64,000 nucleotides of DNA. Source: Crambe crambe (Eukaryota > Porifera > Demospongiae > Poecilosclerida > Crambeidae). Both the position numbers and the translations under genes were made by a program. The notes beneath the pieces are model-generated. The model was not told where the DNA came from. It was given only the letters and a program-made list of their open reading frames with translations, and searched no databases. Positions 48,001 to 58,272 of the stretch are shown piece after piece. The DNA lies in contig OZ004594.1 in the NCBI GenBank assembly GCA_963924555.1, positions 6,541,563-6,605,562 on the forward strand, in the 5' to 3' direction. Position 1 is the first letter of the stretch, and every line of letters starts with the position of its first letter.

Positions 48001-51000
48001 ATCCCCTGATGAGTATTAATAGTGGTAAAGTTCTTGGAGTCATCCTCCAACAATAATTGCTGATAAGCTCTTGAAAGGTCCAGCTTGGAAAACTTCTGTC
48101 CCCCAGCAAGGGATGCAAATAAATCGGTCGGGTTTGGTAGTGGATATTGATCAACATCCAGAGCAGAATTCACTGTGACCTTGTAGTCACCGCAGATACG
48201 GTAAGTGCATTGGTACGGTAACTATGGGAGCTGCCCACTCACTATGGGATATCTTTTCCAAAATACCAGCTTTCTCCATTTTGTCTAGCTCTGCACCAAT
48301 GATGTCTTTGATGGCGAACGGAATCGGTCGAGGTTTGAAGAACTTTGGCGTGGTTGACGGACACACATGCAGCTTGGCTCGATGGGCTCTCACTGTTCCC
48401 AACTCATCCTTAAAAACAGACTTATGCTGGTCCAACACTGCTGATAATGTTGGTTGCTCCTCACTTCGAACTTGGTTCAGCTGCTGCCAGTCCAGCTTGA
48501 TCTTTCCCAACAAGTCCCGTCCCAGGAGGACTGGACCGTCTGTGGACACTACCACCAGCATTGTCTGGGTCGACTGTGAATTGTGCTGAACTTGTACAGG
48601 AATCTCACCCACTACTGGAATAACTTCTCCTGTGTAGGTCTTGAGAATAACTGAGGATTTGACCAGCTGTTTTTCTGGAAATAGTGACAGATAGACTGCT
48701 TCAGGCATAACTGAGACTTCAGCACCAGTATCAATCTCCATCCACACAGGTACTTCATCCACTAGCACCTTACACCGAATTGGTTTCACCTCCCGGCTTG
48801 ACTTGCTGCCAAGAACAAATAAATAGAGCTCCTCCTCCTCTACATCTGGTGTGGCATCGATACCCACATAATGAGTAGGCTTGGGCTGATGACTTCCGAA
48901 TTGTGGTCGCTTCTTGGGAACTTGCGGTTGCTTTGGACGGGAGCGGCACACTGGTGCAATATGGCCTTTCTTCCCGCACGAATGGCAGGTAGCATCGGTA
49001 AACTTGCAAGCGGAGGGAAGATGATTTCGTCTGCCACAATGGTAACACGGCTGTTGCTTTTTCTGATCGAGCTGAGACACGGTGCTTGGCTTATCTCTTT
49101 TCTGCTTATACTTTGTCACAGTATGGACTGAAGTTGTTGTGGTCGTATTGGCATGTGCATTGCCAATGGCTTTAGCGTTGGCTTCAGCAGCTTCCACACT
49201 CTTGGCTACATCGCAGGCATCCTTGAAAGTGAGATTCTTCGTGGATAGCAGTTTTTTCTGTAGAGCGGTATTTCTGATTCCACCAACAAGACGATCTCGC
49301 AAGGTTGCTTCCAGTACCTTCTTTGCGCCAAAATCGCAGTCGATAGCAAGCTTTCGAAGAGCAGCAAGATATTCTGCAATGCTTTCGGTTGGCTTCTGAT
49401 TCCTTTGATGGAAGGTAAAACGTTGAGCGATCACATTTGGCTTAGGTTGAAAATGCTCTTCTAGCGTTAAAACTAGAGTGTCCAGGGTTGCTTCGTCCAG
49501 AGGAGCTGGAGCGAGAAGACTTTCCAGGATATCGTAAGTTTTTCCACCAATGCAGCTCAGAAGCACTGAAGCCTGTATGCCATCAGGAATAGAATTAGCC
49601 CTGAAATAGATTTTAGCCCTAGCAGTGTAGGACTTGACAGACTCGTTTTCTACATCAAACTCTGGAAGTGATCCATATGTGGCTGCTACCACTGTAGTCG
49701 CCATCCTCGTCGCCAATGTTATACCTATAGTTGAGGGAAAATTTAATAACAACAATAATAACAACAATAGCTACAAAGTCTGATCTATCTGAACTAAAAG
49801 TTAACTTCTTATAGCATGCTAATCACAAAAACCAATAACCACAGATGAATAGACAATAATACAAAGGTTAAACTAACAATCACACAAAGACAGTACATAC
49901 ACAGATACACTACACTTACGTGGAGGGAACTTACTGGTGTTTGAACAAGCATCCCTCTCTGGTCTCTCATGTGACGAACAATCTCTAGAGGGTAGATAGG
50001 TTCCAGCACCTCCATCTTACAAAGTGCCGTTTCCATCAATATCAGGACTCCAGTTCGACCGATCCCAGCACTTGAAAAAGAAAGACATTACAGAATCAGT
50101 TAAAGAGAAAGGAAAGAACGAAGAATAAATTGTAGGAGTTAGGTTAGTTTCCATTAGCATACAGTGAATAAGGAGAGTATGAGTTAGGTTAGTTTCTATT
50201 ATCAGTACTTGCAATGAACAACTAGTGGTGTGTTTATGCCTTCCCTCAAAGACCGCACCCCTTGCACAAAGCGAAGAAAGTCCACCTTACTTCCAGGAAC
50301 ACCTATACACATCAGGATAGAATCCAATAATGATTGTTAGTTCCTGAAAGTCCACACAGTAATTTTATCATACATAGCAGAGTCCTACTCACCGTGATCT
50401 GGCCAATCAATGTATTGCATTTGGACAATTCGTCTTTCTTCCCCAGACTATACAAGACGTAGATGAGTATGAAAACAACAGCAATGACGAACCAAACACA
50501 ATGAAAGAAAAAAAATGAAGTTTCTCCATAATATGGAGGACTAGGGAAAAAAAAGCTATCATGATTTGAAAAGAAGGTTCTAGCTTTTCATAGTAATGGG
50601 GAAAAGTGTCCTGGTTCGTAAATAAGGTTAGAGTGGGACATCTAGTCCACATTAAAAGGTTCCACTAATGTACATAACTTGTACCATTCTGTTTTTGAGA
50701 TGTAGTTGTCTCGTGAAGGAGATTCGATCATGCTGCTGCGACAGTGTGGTCACTTCAAACTTCCCATACTCCCGTGAACTCTTGACCTCTGGCCAGTATT
50801 GACAGCAACGAACTTTGCCCTCCTCGATAACATCTGTCAGCATGACAAAACCGGTGGATCCCTGCTCCCATAGCTACCATCTGTGTGCATAATCATAAGC
50901 AAGAATATCAAAATCCTATTCAAGCACTGCTCTGATCAGTTTCCTGCTTGCTAAAGTTTTTCTCAGAGCTGTGCATGCTCAGTAACATAACATACATATG

Positions 51001-54000
51001 ATTGGATCAGTGAATTCATAATATAAAGGACATCATGCAGTTCAATTATTAGCTAGATAGGAGATTTATGATTTAATACTAGAGGTTCTTGTTCTCTCTT
51101 ATATACGTATACTGATGTGCTAGAGGACAAAGCTATGCGTAACAAGTCTGTTTCTCCCACTAACCTGCCAGTGGTCTTTGCAGGTGTGTTGCATTGGTCC
51201 TTGTGCTGCTATGTACTTGATGATCTGACCTGTGGTGTATATCTCCATCTGTCATCACATGACCAGTACACAAAACAAGTCACACATGTGAATGTCTGCA
51301 CTTACATTGACAAAATTAGCATTGATGTAGTCTGGACCTTCCATCAGATGCACTCGAGTTTCATCATCTAAAGAATCCCAAATTGACAGGAACTGAAGAA
51401 TTAGGAGGAGAAGAGGGTGAGGGAAGGAATTTCTCCTTCTTTTTCCCTTCCTCCTCTCTCCCTGATTGCTCTATCTCATAGTAAGCTAGTTTCTTACAAG
51501 CTGAAATGTCACGATATCTGTTTCTGCCCAGGTTTTGAGGGAGCTTGCTTGCAATGGCTGCCATGCCTGGCTCCCTTCTGTATAATCTCTGCAACAAAGA
51601 AAGGGAAGCATTGAGTGATTTTCAGTCCCATATGCTAGCATAAATGATAGTGAACACCTCAATGTGAATTCCTTGCAATGCTACTTATAAAAAAACAACA
51701 AAAAAACAACAAAAAAAAAACATCAACGAAGTTTTGATATCTCTGTAAAATCTGCAGTTTTATTATGGTTTGAAATCGAATTATCATGTACACTTTAAAT
51801 GTCTTTATAAGTGTTTCGATATTAAAATAAACAAAAGCGAAAAAAACACTTTTGTATCAATATTTTAACTAATTTTAGCACTCACATCGAAATGGAGGAG
51901 TCCCTTTCCAGAGGAGAGGGTAACCTTGAGGGAGGTAAGGGACTCTCTCAGCATGTGTCCCGGATCATTGTCCATTGTAGGAGCTGAACTTCGCAGTATC
52001 GGGTTCACTCGCTGGAGGTTACGAGGCTTCACTATCATCACCAGTTCACTGGGACCAAAATGAGAGTACATAAAGTTCAGGGTTTCAGCCCAAGTAGTTA
52101 TCCCCTCCATGATCCCAAGTCTTTTAAAGGTATAACCCTTTACCTGCTGGATTTGATCAACAAAATTATCTGTTCGTGTGTTTTTTCAGTGATGGCTCTG
52201 TTGTTGATGTAGAGGACTTGGTCTCCTTCCTCCACAGGGGGATTACAAGTAGCAGCCTGCAAGCATCATCAAACAAGATTAGGTCAAAGAAAGTGGTTTA
52301 ATGGTTCCAGCAGCTGGTCATATGGCCAACCACTTGGCAAAGTTGGGTGGCCATCAAAAGCTATAAAACATGAGAATGAAATTTTAACAGTCAGAAATTA
52401 GACATTGTTGCCAATGCACATGTTTTTTTTATTATTGCAAGAACGCTGCAAACTCCAATGCAGCTTTTCCACTTCTAAGCTACACTCTGAAAGTCAAACT
52501 GTTTACTGCATATCTTTTGAATGCTATGGAAGCCGAGAAGGGCACTTTTTTTCAAGTTGAGAGTCGGTGAGTGGCGGCGCCAGCGACAGTCGGCGACAGT
52601 CGGCGACAGGCGGCGACAGTTGGCGACAGGCGGCGACAGGCGGCGACAGTCGGCGACAGTTGGCGACAGGCGGAGAGTGGCAGAGAGTGGCAGTGCATGT
52701 TAGGAAGGTAAAGGGTCGGCAAAGACATTAGTTATTATTACTATTTTGGCAGCTTAACCATCAATTCACTTCTAAAAATTTGCATTTTCTACATAATAAT
52801 AATAATAATAATAATGTAGAGGATATGATAACCGGGTGAACTACTGGCACTCCTTCCGAGACCTAGCTGCTTTACTACTCCTGACTCTTTATGGCAACCC
52901 TCCCCCTTGTTTTGTATTTCATCGTTATTTATTGTAAATAGCTAAATCATTATTTTCCTTGTAGCCCTTGGGCTTTTCATTTTGTTTATTTCATTTTGTC
53001 ACTTTGTTCATTACTTTAATTGGTTTGTTCTCTGCGCACTCGCCCCAGAATTTCCTAGCCACTATAGTGTTGCCATAGTAAGGAAACAAAAAGGGATCAA
53101 TCTTTATTCTGTATAACCAGCCAACAATCCCTACATTATATGTACATTACTACACTATAATGTGAAGCTACCCGACATATATGTAGGGATTGTTGACTGG
53201 ATATACAGAACAAAAATTGATCCCATTCCGTCCTTCTTGTTTCCTTACTTTTTTGAGCAGTGCATCTTATTTCATTTCACGAAATGCTTTTTCCCTTACT
53301 TGTTCCTGGTCTTTTTTCCTCTCTTTTATGATTTTAGCTATGTATAGAGTTCATTCTTCTATGACAGATGAAAGAAGAATAGGTTCTCCAATAGCATACC
53401 AGCCCAATCATTATCAACGAGTCAAGGTGTTGTGTTATTGTTGAGCTATACTTGGAGGTCGAAGACGCTGAAATAGAGCCTACTGGTAGATAGATTGGTG
53501 AATCTAAATCCCCGAGTTGATACAGTAGTCTATCATCATTATCTAGAGCTAGCTAGCTAGCTAGCTAGAGCTTGAGACAGCTGAGTAATATTATTATAAT
53601 TAATAACTGGATATCAAATACATGCGCATGCGTATTATAGAAAAGATGGCTACTAATTGAATTAGTCGAGTGCTGTGCTCCGTAGTGTCTCCTTTTTCAT
53701 CGACTCTTTCGAGGATCGAGTAGAAAAGATCGTAGTTCGTAGAATTTAGAGTGGATTTATCCAGAAATCATAGCTGTAGCTTGAGTGGTTCGAGAGATAT
53801 GGTTGTCTAAGAATAATACTAATACTAATAATAATAATAGAGAAGAAGAAGAATCCAGCGATTTACTTGGTTGCCGTATTTCTGAAACGGTATAAGCTCC
53901 CTGGTCCTGAAACCTGGTCTGCACATTGTAGGCTCTAGTAGGCTGGATAATCATTCACAGTAGCTTTTGTTAGGTCTAAGTGGGGGAACTAGAATTTCAC

Positions 54001-55105
54001 TTTTGTATTAGTCTATAGGCGGTGCGCGCGGCCGTCCGAGTCATCCCTACATAGAGAGTGCTACCGCACTCTCTTTTTTGAGAAAACTGAGTGAGTTGAT
54101 GGCAAACCAGTAATTTTTTGGCAGTGAATAACTTAGGAGAGAACTTAGCCGACCCTTTACCTTCCTAGCATGTCGCCGCCACTCTCCTCCAGTCGCCGCT
54201 TGTCGCCGCCTGTCGCCGACAGTCGCTGACCTGTCGCCGCCTGTCGCTGACCTGTCGCCGCATGTCGCCGACAGTCGCTGACCTGTCGCCGACAGTCGCC
54301 GACAATCGCAGACCTGTCGCCGCCAGTCGCCGACAATCGCAGACCTGTCGCCGCCTGTCGCTGACCTGTCGCCGCCTGTCGCCGAAGTCGCTGACCCGTC
54401 GCCGAAGTCGCTGACCCGTCGCCGACAATCGCCGACAGTCGCCGACAGTCGCCAACAGTCGCTGACCTGTCGCCGACAGTCGCTAACCTGTCGCCGACCT
54501 GTTGCCGCCTGTCGCCGACAGTCGCCGCCTACCATTCTCTGCCTGTCGCCGCCTGTCGCCGCCACTCACCGACTCTCAAAAGAAAAGAAGTGCCCTTCTC
54601 GGCTTCCATAGAATGCCCTCTGTAAACAGTAAGATACCTTTACTTTTATAGTTGGTATAAAGTACACATTCTTGTTATTGCAGTGCACCAACGTGTATTT
54701 CCTATTCACTCCAACCCCCTCAAAGATGAATGATGGGTTTTAAACTTGATCCCATCACTGGCATGCTTAACATCTCACCGGTGAATCAGGAGTGATTTTG
54801 GTCACTATCACTGGCATTCTTTCATCAGCTCCACCCTGCAATTGAGGCAATAACTACAATTACATATTAAACTTTTTATGTTAGCAGCAAATGCTTAAAT
54901 TTAGCAAAACCATAAAGGAATTTTTCTCCAAGAAAAAATCCTACTACACTCAATACTGTTCAGTTACCTTGACGATGAAGCCGTACCTCCCTTGTTGGTC
55001 TGGCTGCATTCTGATGAGGAGTAGACCCTCAGCTGCAAGGTCATCCATACTCACTTGACTTATCCGCTCCTCAAATGCATTCTGCTCATCGTAGTACTCT
55101 GTGGG
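45039..55105 (-). CDS. PTPN3/PTPN4-like tyrosine phosphatase, PDZ-PTP part, 13 exons
   Basis: Exons (minus): 55105-54968, 54835-54779, 52256-52144, 52048-51886, 51588-51498, 51367-51306, 51248-51165, 50873-50685, 50447-50393, 50302-50209, 50070-49935, 45371-45326 and 45112-45039. The sum is 1302 nt = 433 residues plus TGA, phases all consistent. The PDZ domain has [10 protein letters not shown] as binding loop and [20 protein letters not shown]. The linker [20 protein letters not shown] leads into [16 protein letters not shown] (phosphotyrosine loop), [22 protein letters not shown] (acid loop), HCNAGIGRTG (catalytic Cys; Asn where Ser is usual), QTPYQ (Q loop) and a short tail. It should dephosphorylate tyrosines at the membrane cortex. 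The FERM half expected upstream is not visible, so the start codon is unknown. Two introns carry large insertions. Confidence 0.93.
45452..45649 (-). repeat. 3' LTR of gypsy-2
   Basis: 198 bp, plus-strand TG…CA ends. Differs from the other LTR by C/T changes near each end (TATACTTATAG vs TATACCTATAG, and ACACACAC vs ACATACAC). Confidence 0.95.
45650..45658 (-). other. polypurine tract of gypsy-2
   Basis: Minus strand GGGGAGGAG directly before the 3' LTR, the usual plus-strand primer. Confidence 0.85.
45685..48215 (-). pseudogene. gypsy-2 pol: RT, RNase H, integrase, two frameshifts in RT
   Basis: Three frames are needed. The gag-pro frame stops at 48187 inside RT. RT continues in another frame ([20 protein letters not shown] … AYQQLL) down to about 47910. 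The original frame then resumes with [10 protein letters not shown] and stays open to 45685. It holds RNase H ([17 protein letters not shown]), the H2C2 finger (HPGIARMK…CLPCLR) and the DDE integrase ([22 protein letters not shown]). The two shifts cancel, so only about 300 nt of RT is out of frame. No env frame follows. The copy is probably unable to make its own RT, unless these are assembly errors. Confidence 0.9.
48187..49704 (-). CDS. gypsy-2 gag-protease and start of RT
   Basis: ATG at 49704 ([16 protein letters not shown]) is preferred over an upstream in-frame ATG at 49767 because that one lies in the LTR. Gag is followed by two CCHC knuckles at about residues 217-250 ([28 protein letters not shown]). 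The aspartic protease has DTGA at about 323. The frame ends in the first block of RT, where a shift brings TGA. About 505 codons. It is related to gypsy-1 in layout but clearly a different family in sequence. Confidence 0.92.
   Translation of the reverse strand: MATTVVAATYGSLPEFDVENESVKSYTARAKIYFRANSIPDGIQASVLLSCIGGKTYDILESLLAPAPLDEATLDTLVLTLEEHFQPKPNVIAQRFTFHQRNQKPTESIAEYLAALRKLAIDCDFGAKKVLEATLRDRLVGGIRNTALQKKLLSTKNLTFKDACDVAKSVEAAEANAKAIGNAHANTTTTTSVHTVTKYKQKRDKPSTVSQLDQKKQQPCYHCGRRNHLPSACKFTDATCHSCGKKGHIAPVCRSRPKQPQVPKKRPQFGSHQPKPTHYVGIDATPDVEEEELYLFVLGSKSSREVKPIRCKVLVDEVPVWMEIDTGAEVSVMPEAVYLSLFPEKQLVKSSVILKTYTGEVIPVVGEIPVQVQHNSQSTQTMLVVVSTDGPVLLGRDLLGKIKLDWQQLNQVRSEEQPTLSAVLDQHKSVFKDELGTVRAHRAKLHVCPSTTPKFFKPRPIPFAIKDIIGAELDKMEKAGILEKISHSEWAAPIVTVPMHLPYLR
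49698..49715 (-). other. tRNA primer binding site of gypsy-2
   Basis: Minus strand TGGCGACGAGGATGG begins one base after the LTR end. The ATG of gag overlaps this segment. Confidence 0.85.
49717..49914 (-). repeat. 5' LTR of gypsy-2
   Basis: 198 bp, near-identical to 45452-45649. As the 5' LTR of a sense-oriented insertion it would drive transcripts into the PTP 3' exons. Confidence 0.95.
52498..54630. mobile_element. fold-back-like element with 10-bp tandem arrays in its arms
   Basis: The outer ends ACTGTTTAC… (52498) and …GTAAACAGT (54630) are inverted, followed in both by CTATGGAAGCCGAGAAGGGC. Each arm then carries tandem copies of a 10-bp unit (CGGCGACAGT and variants), about 120 bp at 52570-52690 and about 420 bp at 54170-54590. 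Inside these is AAGGTAAAGGGTCGGC, then a weaker inverted stretch. R1-d has inserted in the centre. Long arms with internal tandem repeats are the hallmark of fold-back elements. It is in a PTP intron, between the two parts of the PDZ domain. Confidence 0.8.
53077..54074 (-). mobile_element. R1-d, hairpin-ended element nested in the fold-back element
   Basis: The 5' hairpin is at 54052-54074 and the ATGTAGGGATGAC inverse just inside it. The R1 middle is intact. The giant hairpin lacks most of its outer arm (truncated at AGTAAGGAAACAAA). Confidence 0.8.
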
Positions 55106-56032
55106 CTGTGTGTGTAGGAAGATAAGTCACATGATAGTCACATGCTATGCTAGCCAGTGGCTACTAGCTGTGTGTGGATTAGTGAAGGAAGAGAAGTCAC
55201 ATGATCTCGTATGTTTGGTGGACAGTTAAAATTCAATGATCCATGCTAGTGGAGCTGTGTATGTGAATGTGGAGTCATATGATGGTCACATGATCCAGTC
55301 CGTCAATTAGTAGTTGACCTGACCATCTGCCCATCCAATTTATGGAAATTGACTCTTGTCATGACATTGTTCAAGCAGTGAATTATTCCATTTAGTGCAG
55401 CTAGTTGCAATTTTCAGGTAGCCTAGCAACGGTATGGGAATACACATTACAGTAACACTATGGCAACCATCAAAGTATTGAACTATATAGAACTACATAC
55501 AGAACAGGAAGTTTTTTTTGTTTTCTTCACTTCACTATTGTTGGTTTTGTTGTCGTTATTTTTTGTTTGTTTTCAGAGATCGTGCATAGGAAGCACTCTG
55601 GCTTGTCAGGCCATGGCCTGACCTTTTCAGTGTAAATGTGCCCCACACAAAGGAGCATGGTTGTGTGTGAAATGAGCATATGCTTCAGCTAACTGAGGCA
55701 GAGTGAATGGACTAAGTTCACCTCGACTGACTCATTTTTTTTTGTAAATTGATTACAATAATTATCATGATGGGTGTAGTTAGGACACACCCATTAAGGG
55801 TGTGGCCTGACCAATTCAAATCTGTTAGCTACTTCTTGCTGATACCACACCCACAAATACAATACTACAAATAATGCACACAGTTCCAAAAAGAAAGATT
55901 CTACCAAGTTCTAGTACTCCTCATGAATAAAAGTCACTAAACAAACTACTTTATAGTGAAGATGTCTCAGCACACTACTGTACATAAATTTCAACATTCG
56001 ATAATTATGGCAATGTCTTCATTGTCTCTGCT
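55106..56032. other. no exon recognised
   Basis: I looked on the minus strand for FERM or linker exons of the PTP gene and found none. A CACATGAT repeat-like phrase recurs near 55130-55290. Confidence 0.4.
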
Positions 56033-57330
56033 CTAATCACAACACACCCTCATCTCTATGTCGTCAGTGGTGGCTGATGGGAGTTGCTTGTGGAACCACA
56101 GGGGGTTATTGAAAGTACAGCATGTGCTAGTAGAAGTACACCCAGCCCCATCCCACAGGGGATCATCAGCAAGAAATGAACCAAATGGATCTCCTCCCCG
56201 ATTTCCTGTATCACAGAAGTACATAGTCCATTCCCACAAAAGAAGGAGTCATGATGCTCATATCACTTGGTCTCACACATTGACAGATACTATCTGGATA
56301 ACGTAATAGTCCAGGGACATCCCGGTGGGTAGCAGCAAAAGTCCAAATGTGTCTCCTAGGCTTGTTTCCATGTGTAAGACTAACACCATCCACGTAATTA
56401 GAGTCAATTGTTATGTTTGAACCACGCCCTTGCATTGTACTTGTACTGAATGCATCAGTAGTACCAACTTGATAACCATTAATCTTGCCACAGACTCTAC
56501 TATACAAAGTGCTGTATGTTTTGAAAATCAAAGAAGAACATGAACCAGTTGTGGAGTTGATTCCACAAGTGTGGATGTCAGAGTCATTGCGTTCTCTGAG
56601 TCCATCGGGACATGGAAGAGATTCATTGCTCCAGTCCAGACTAGCCACTCTCATCCACCCTCCAGTGATGTTACCACAGGACCTGGTCATGTCACAGTAC
56701 ACATGCACAGCAGAGCCATTGGAGGACCTGATCCAGTAGTGCCCTGATGGGGAGGAAGAATTCAACTGCAAGACAAGGGAACATGAATCAGCCGGAAGAT
56801 TTGAGTATTGTCCAGTCAGTGATCGAATTATATTGTTTAATTTAGAATCTAATGAGTTTGAAATATTACTCTGAATATCATTGCGATTATTTTCAAACAT
56901 CTGAAGTTGCATTAGACTTCTTTCGAGTTCAGATATACTGTCATTTGATAAATTCTGAAGCTCCAGTATTTTTCTTTCACATTCTGATGTATTATTATTC
57001 ACAGAAACCCGAAGCTGTGCTAATCTTCTTTCAAGTTCAGCTACATTAGAAGCTTGGAGCCCCATAGTTAAAGTTGGAATTGATATTCCATAAGGTAAGA
57101 CCCAAGCTAATGAATGCAGCACTACCTACTAAGATGAATCCAACCAGTAAAATTGCACATTTCCAACTACAAGCAGACATTTTATACTGTGACTTAATAG
57201 GATGAAGATTTGCAGATACAGTCTCATTTTGAGGCTCAGTTATTGAAGGAATTTGATTTTTAGACTCAGACAGATTTTGAGGCTCAGCTCTTGAAGGAAC
57301 ATTATAGCATTGATTGTCGATAATCATCAT
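56033..57330 (-). pseudogene. type II membrane fibrinogen-related protein, two 1-nt shifts
   Basis: Intronless, read in three frames. The N-terminal cytoplasmic part (MMIIDNQCYNVPSRAEPQ…) is followed by one TM helix (CAILLVGFILVGSAAFISLG). A stalk of heptad-like repeats follows (NVAELERRLAQL, SISELERSLMQL), probably a coiled coil. Next is the fibrinogen-like start (GHYWIRSSNGSAVHVYCDM, GWMRVASLDW). The C-terminal block has DPLWDGAGC and CCTFNNPLWF … ATTDDIEMRVCC, a pattern known from sponge and cnidarian secreted or surface proteins. One extra base lies in the G4 run at 57060-57063 and one near 56222. Both could be assembly errors, and then it would be an intact gene of about 430 residues. 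Confidence 0.75.
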
Positions 57331-58205
57331 TTCATAATTATTGTTTTCATAATCATTTTCTTTTTCCGTGACTATAAGGTATTGCAGAGAATGACAATTA
57401 GTTCACAATTGACCATGTGGAAATATCAGACAACTGCCTATTGCTGTGAGTTGAAGCTATTTTTATACCACATGCAGCTACTGAATTACATCACAGAGGT
57501 GTAGCAATGTTTTGTGTATTGTTGTCTCACTAGTCTAGTCAGGCTCTCCCCCATAATACCTGTCCTGAGCGGTATGAAGAATCTGGGAGGTTTCGGTAAA
57601 CAAAATTATAGAACTGAAGTTATGCAAACTGTATTAATGGACCATACAGTTGTAGCTACCGGACTCTCCCTGAAGCAAGACCATCAGGATGTGAAAGATG
57701 TGTTGGCTTATATTGATCAGGCAAATGTCCGACCTGCCATGGCCGTACCAGCCGTAGCAGTGCCTCCGGCCATGATGTACTCTTCCTTATATTTTAGATC
57801 ATAAACATGACTGAGATTAGAAAACTGATCACATAAACTGAGCTCATGCATTTGCTATTAAGGAAAATAAAATATGTTTGGGAGAAGAAAACACGGTATA
57901 TTTTTTGTAGGATACGCGAGGATACAGCACATTTCATTATAAACTTACCATGCCCTTGTGTATCCTATGAATTTCTTCAAGGTTTCAGGCTAGGATCATT
58001 GACTGTGATTAGCTATCATTAGCTTAATGTTGTTGCGCAGAATTAATTATTAGTGTTTTGTGTTGATAGTCTTGTTTGTTATCAATATAACATTATTCAA
58101 GTTATTTCAGTTTGTAGTGACATAGCTAACTACAATACAAAAAGAATAAACTGTATGGACTGAGAATATTAATGTGTCCCAATTTATAGCTATAGCTGAA
58201 CTAGT
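57331..58205. other. 5' flank of the fibrinogen-related gene
   Basis: The plus frame 57514-57804 (…DQANVRPAMAVPAVAVPPAM) has no family I recognise and no splice or promoter support. Otherwise nothing is seen. Confidence 0.35.
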
Positions 58206-58260
58206 TGGCGAGCGAAGCGAGCCACTTTCTGGTCATGTCAACGGGAGCTCGAGATATATA
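58206..58260 (-). repeat. dispersed 55-bp motif, inverted copy
   Basis: GGCGAGCGAAGCGAGCC then CTTTCTGGTCATGTCAACGG and GAGCTCGAGATATAT; matches 16197-16255 inverted. It directly precedes R4. Confidence 0.6.
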
Positions 58261-58272
58261 TATATATACAAT

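Larger units (their letters stand above)
45452..49914 (-). mobile_element. gypsy-2, full-length Ty3/gypsy element inside a PTP intron
   Basis: Two 198-bp LTRs differ at only 2 positions. CTTAC is duplicated at 45447-45451 and 49915-49919. Primer binding site, polypurine tract, gag-pro and pol are all present. The element lies in the same orientation as the host gene. Its 5' edge is 15 nt (20 counting the duplication) inside the intron, past the donor at 49934. Without it the intron would be about 90 nt. The 1% LTR divergence means a very recent insertion. Confidence 0.97.

Noticed and set aside
52570-52690. Short regularly spaced repeats that could be taken for a CRISPR array
   Set aside because: The units are 10 bp with no spacers, in a eukaryotic intron.
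52521-52703. Plus frame with GDRRRQ repeats, resembling a small basic protein
   Set aside because: Same tandem array in the other arm.
54047-54565. 172-residue minus frame of GDRRRQ-type repeats
   Set aside because: It is the translation of the 10-bp tandem arrays in the fold-back arm; no domain, and all frames of such arrays stay open.
56852-57049. Plus frame opposite the fibrinogen-related stalk
   Set aside because: Antisense shadow of the heptad-repeat region.
57514-57804. 96-residue plus frame with an Ala/Val/Pro-rich end
   Set aside because: No recognisable domain, no splice context, and in the 5' flank of a minus-strand gene.
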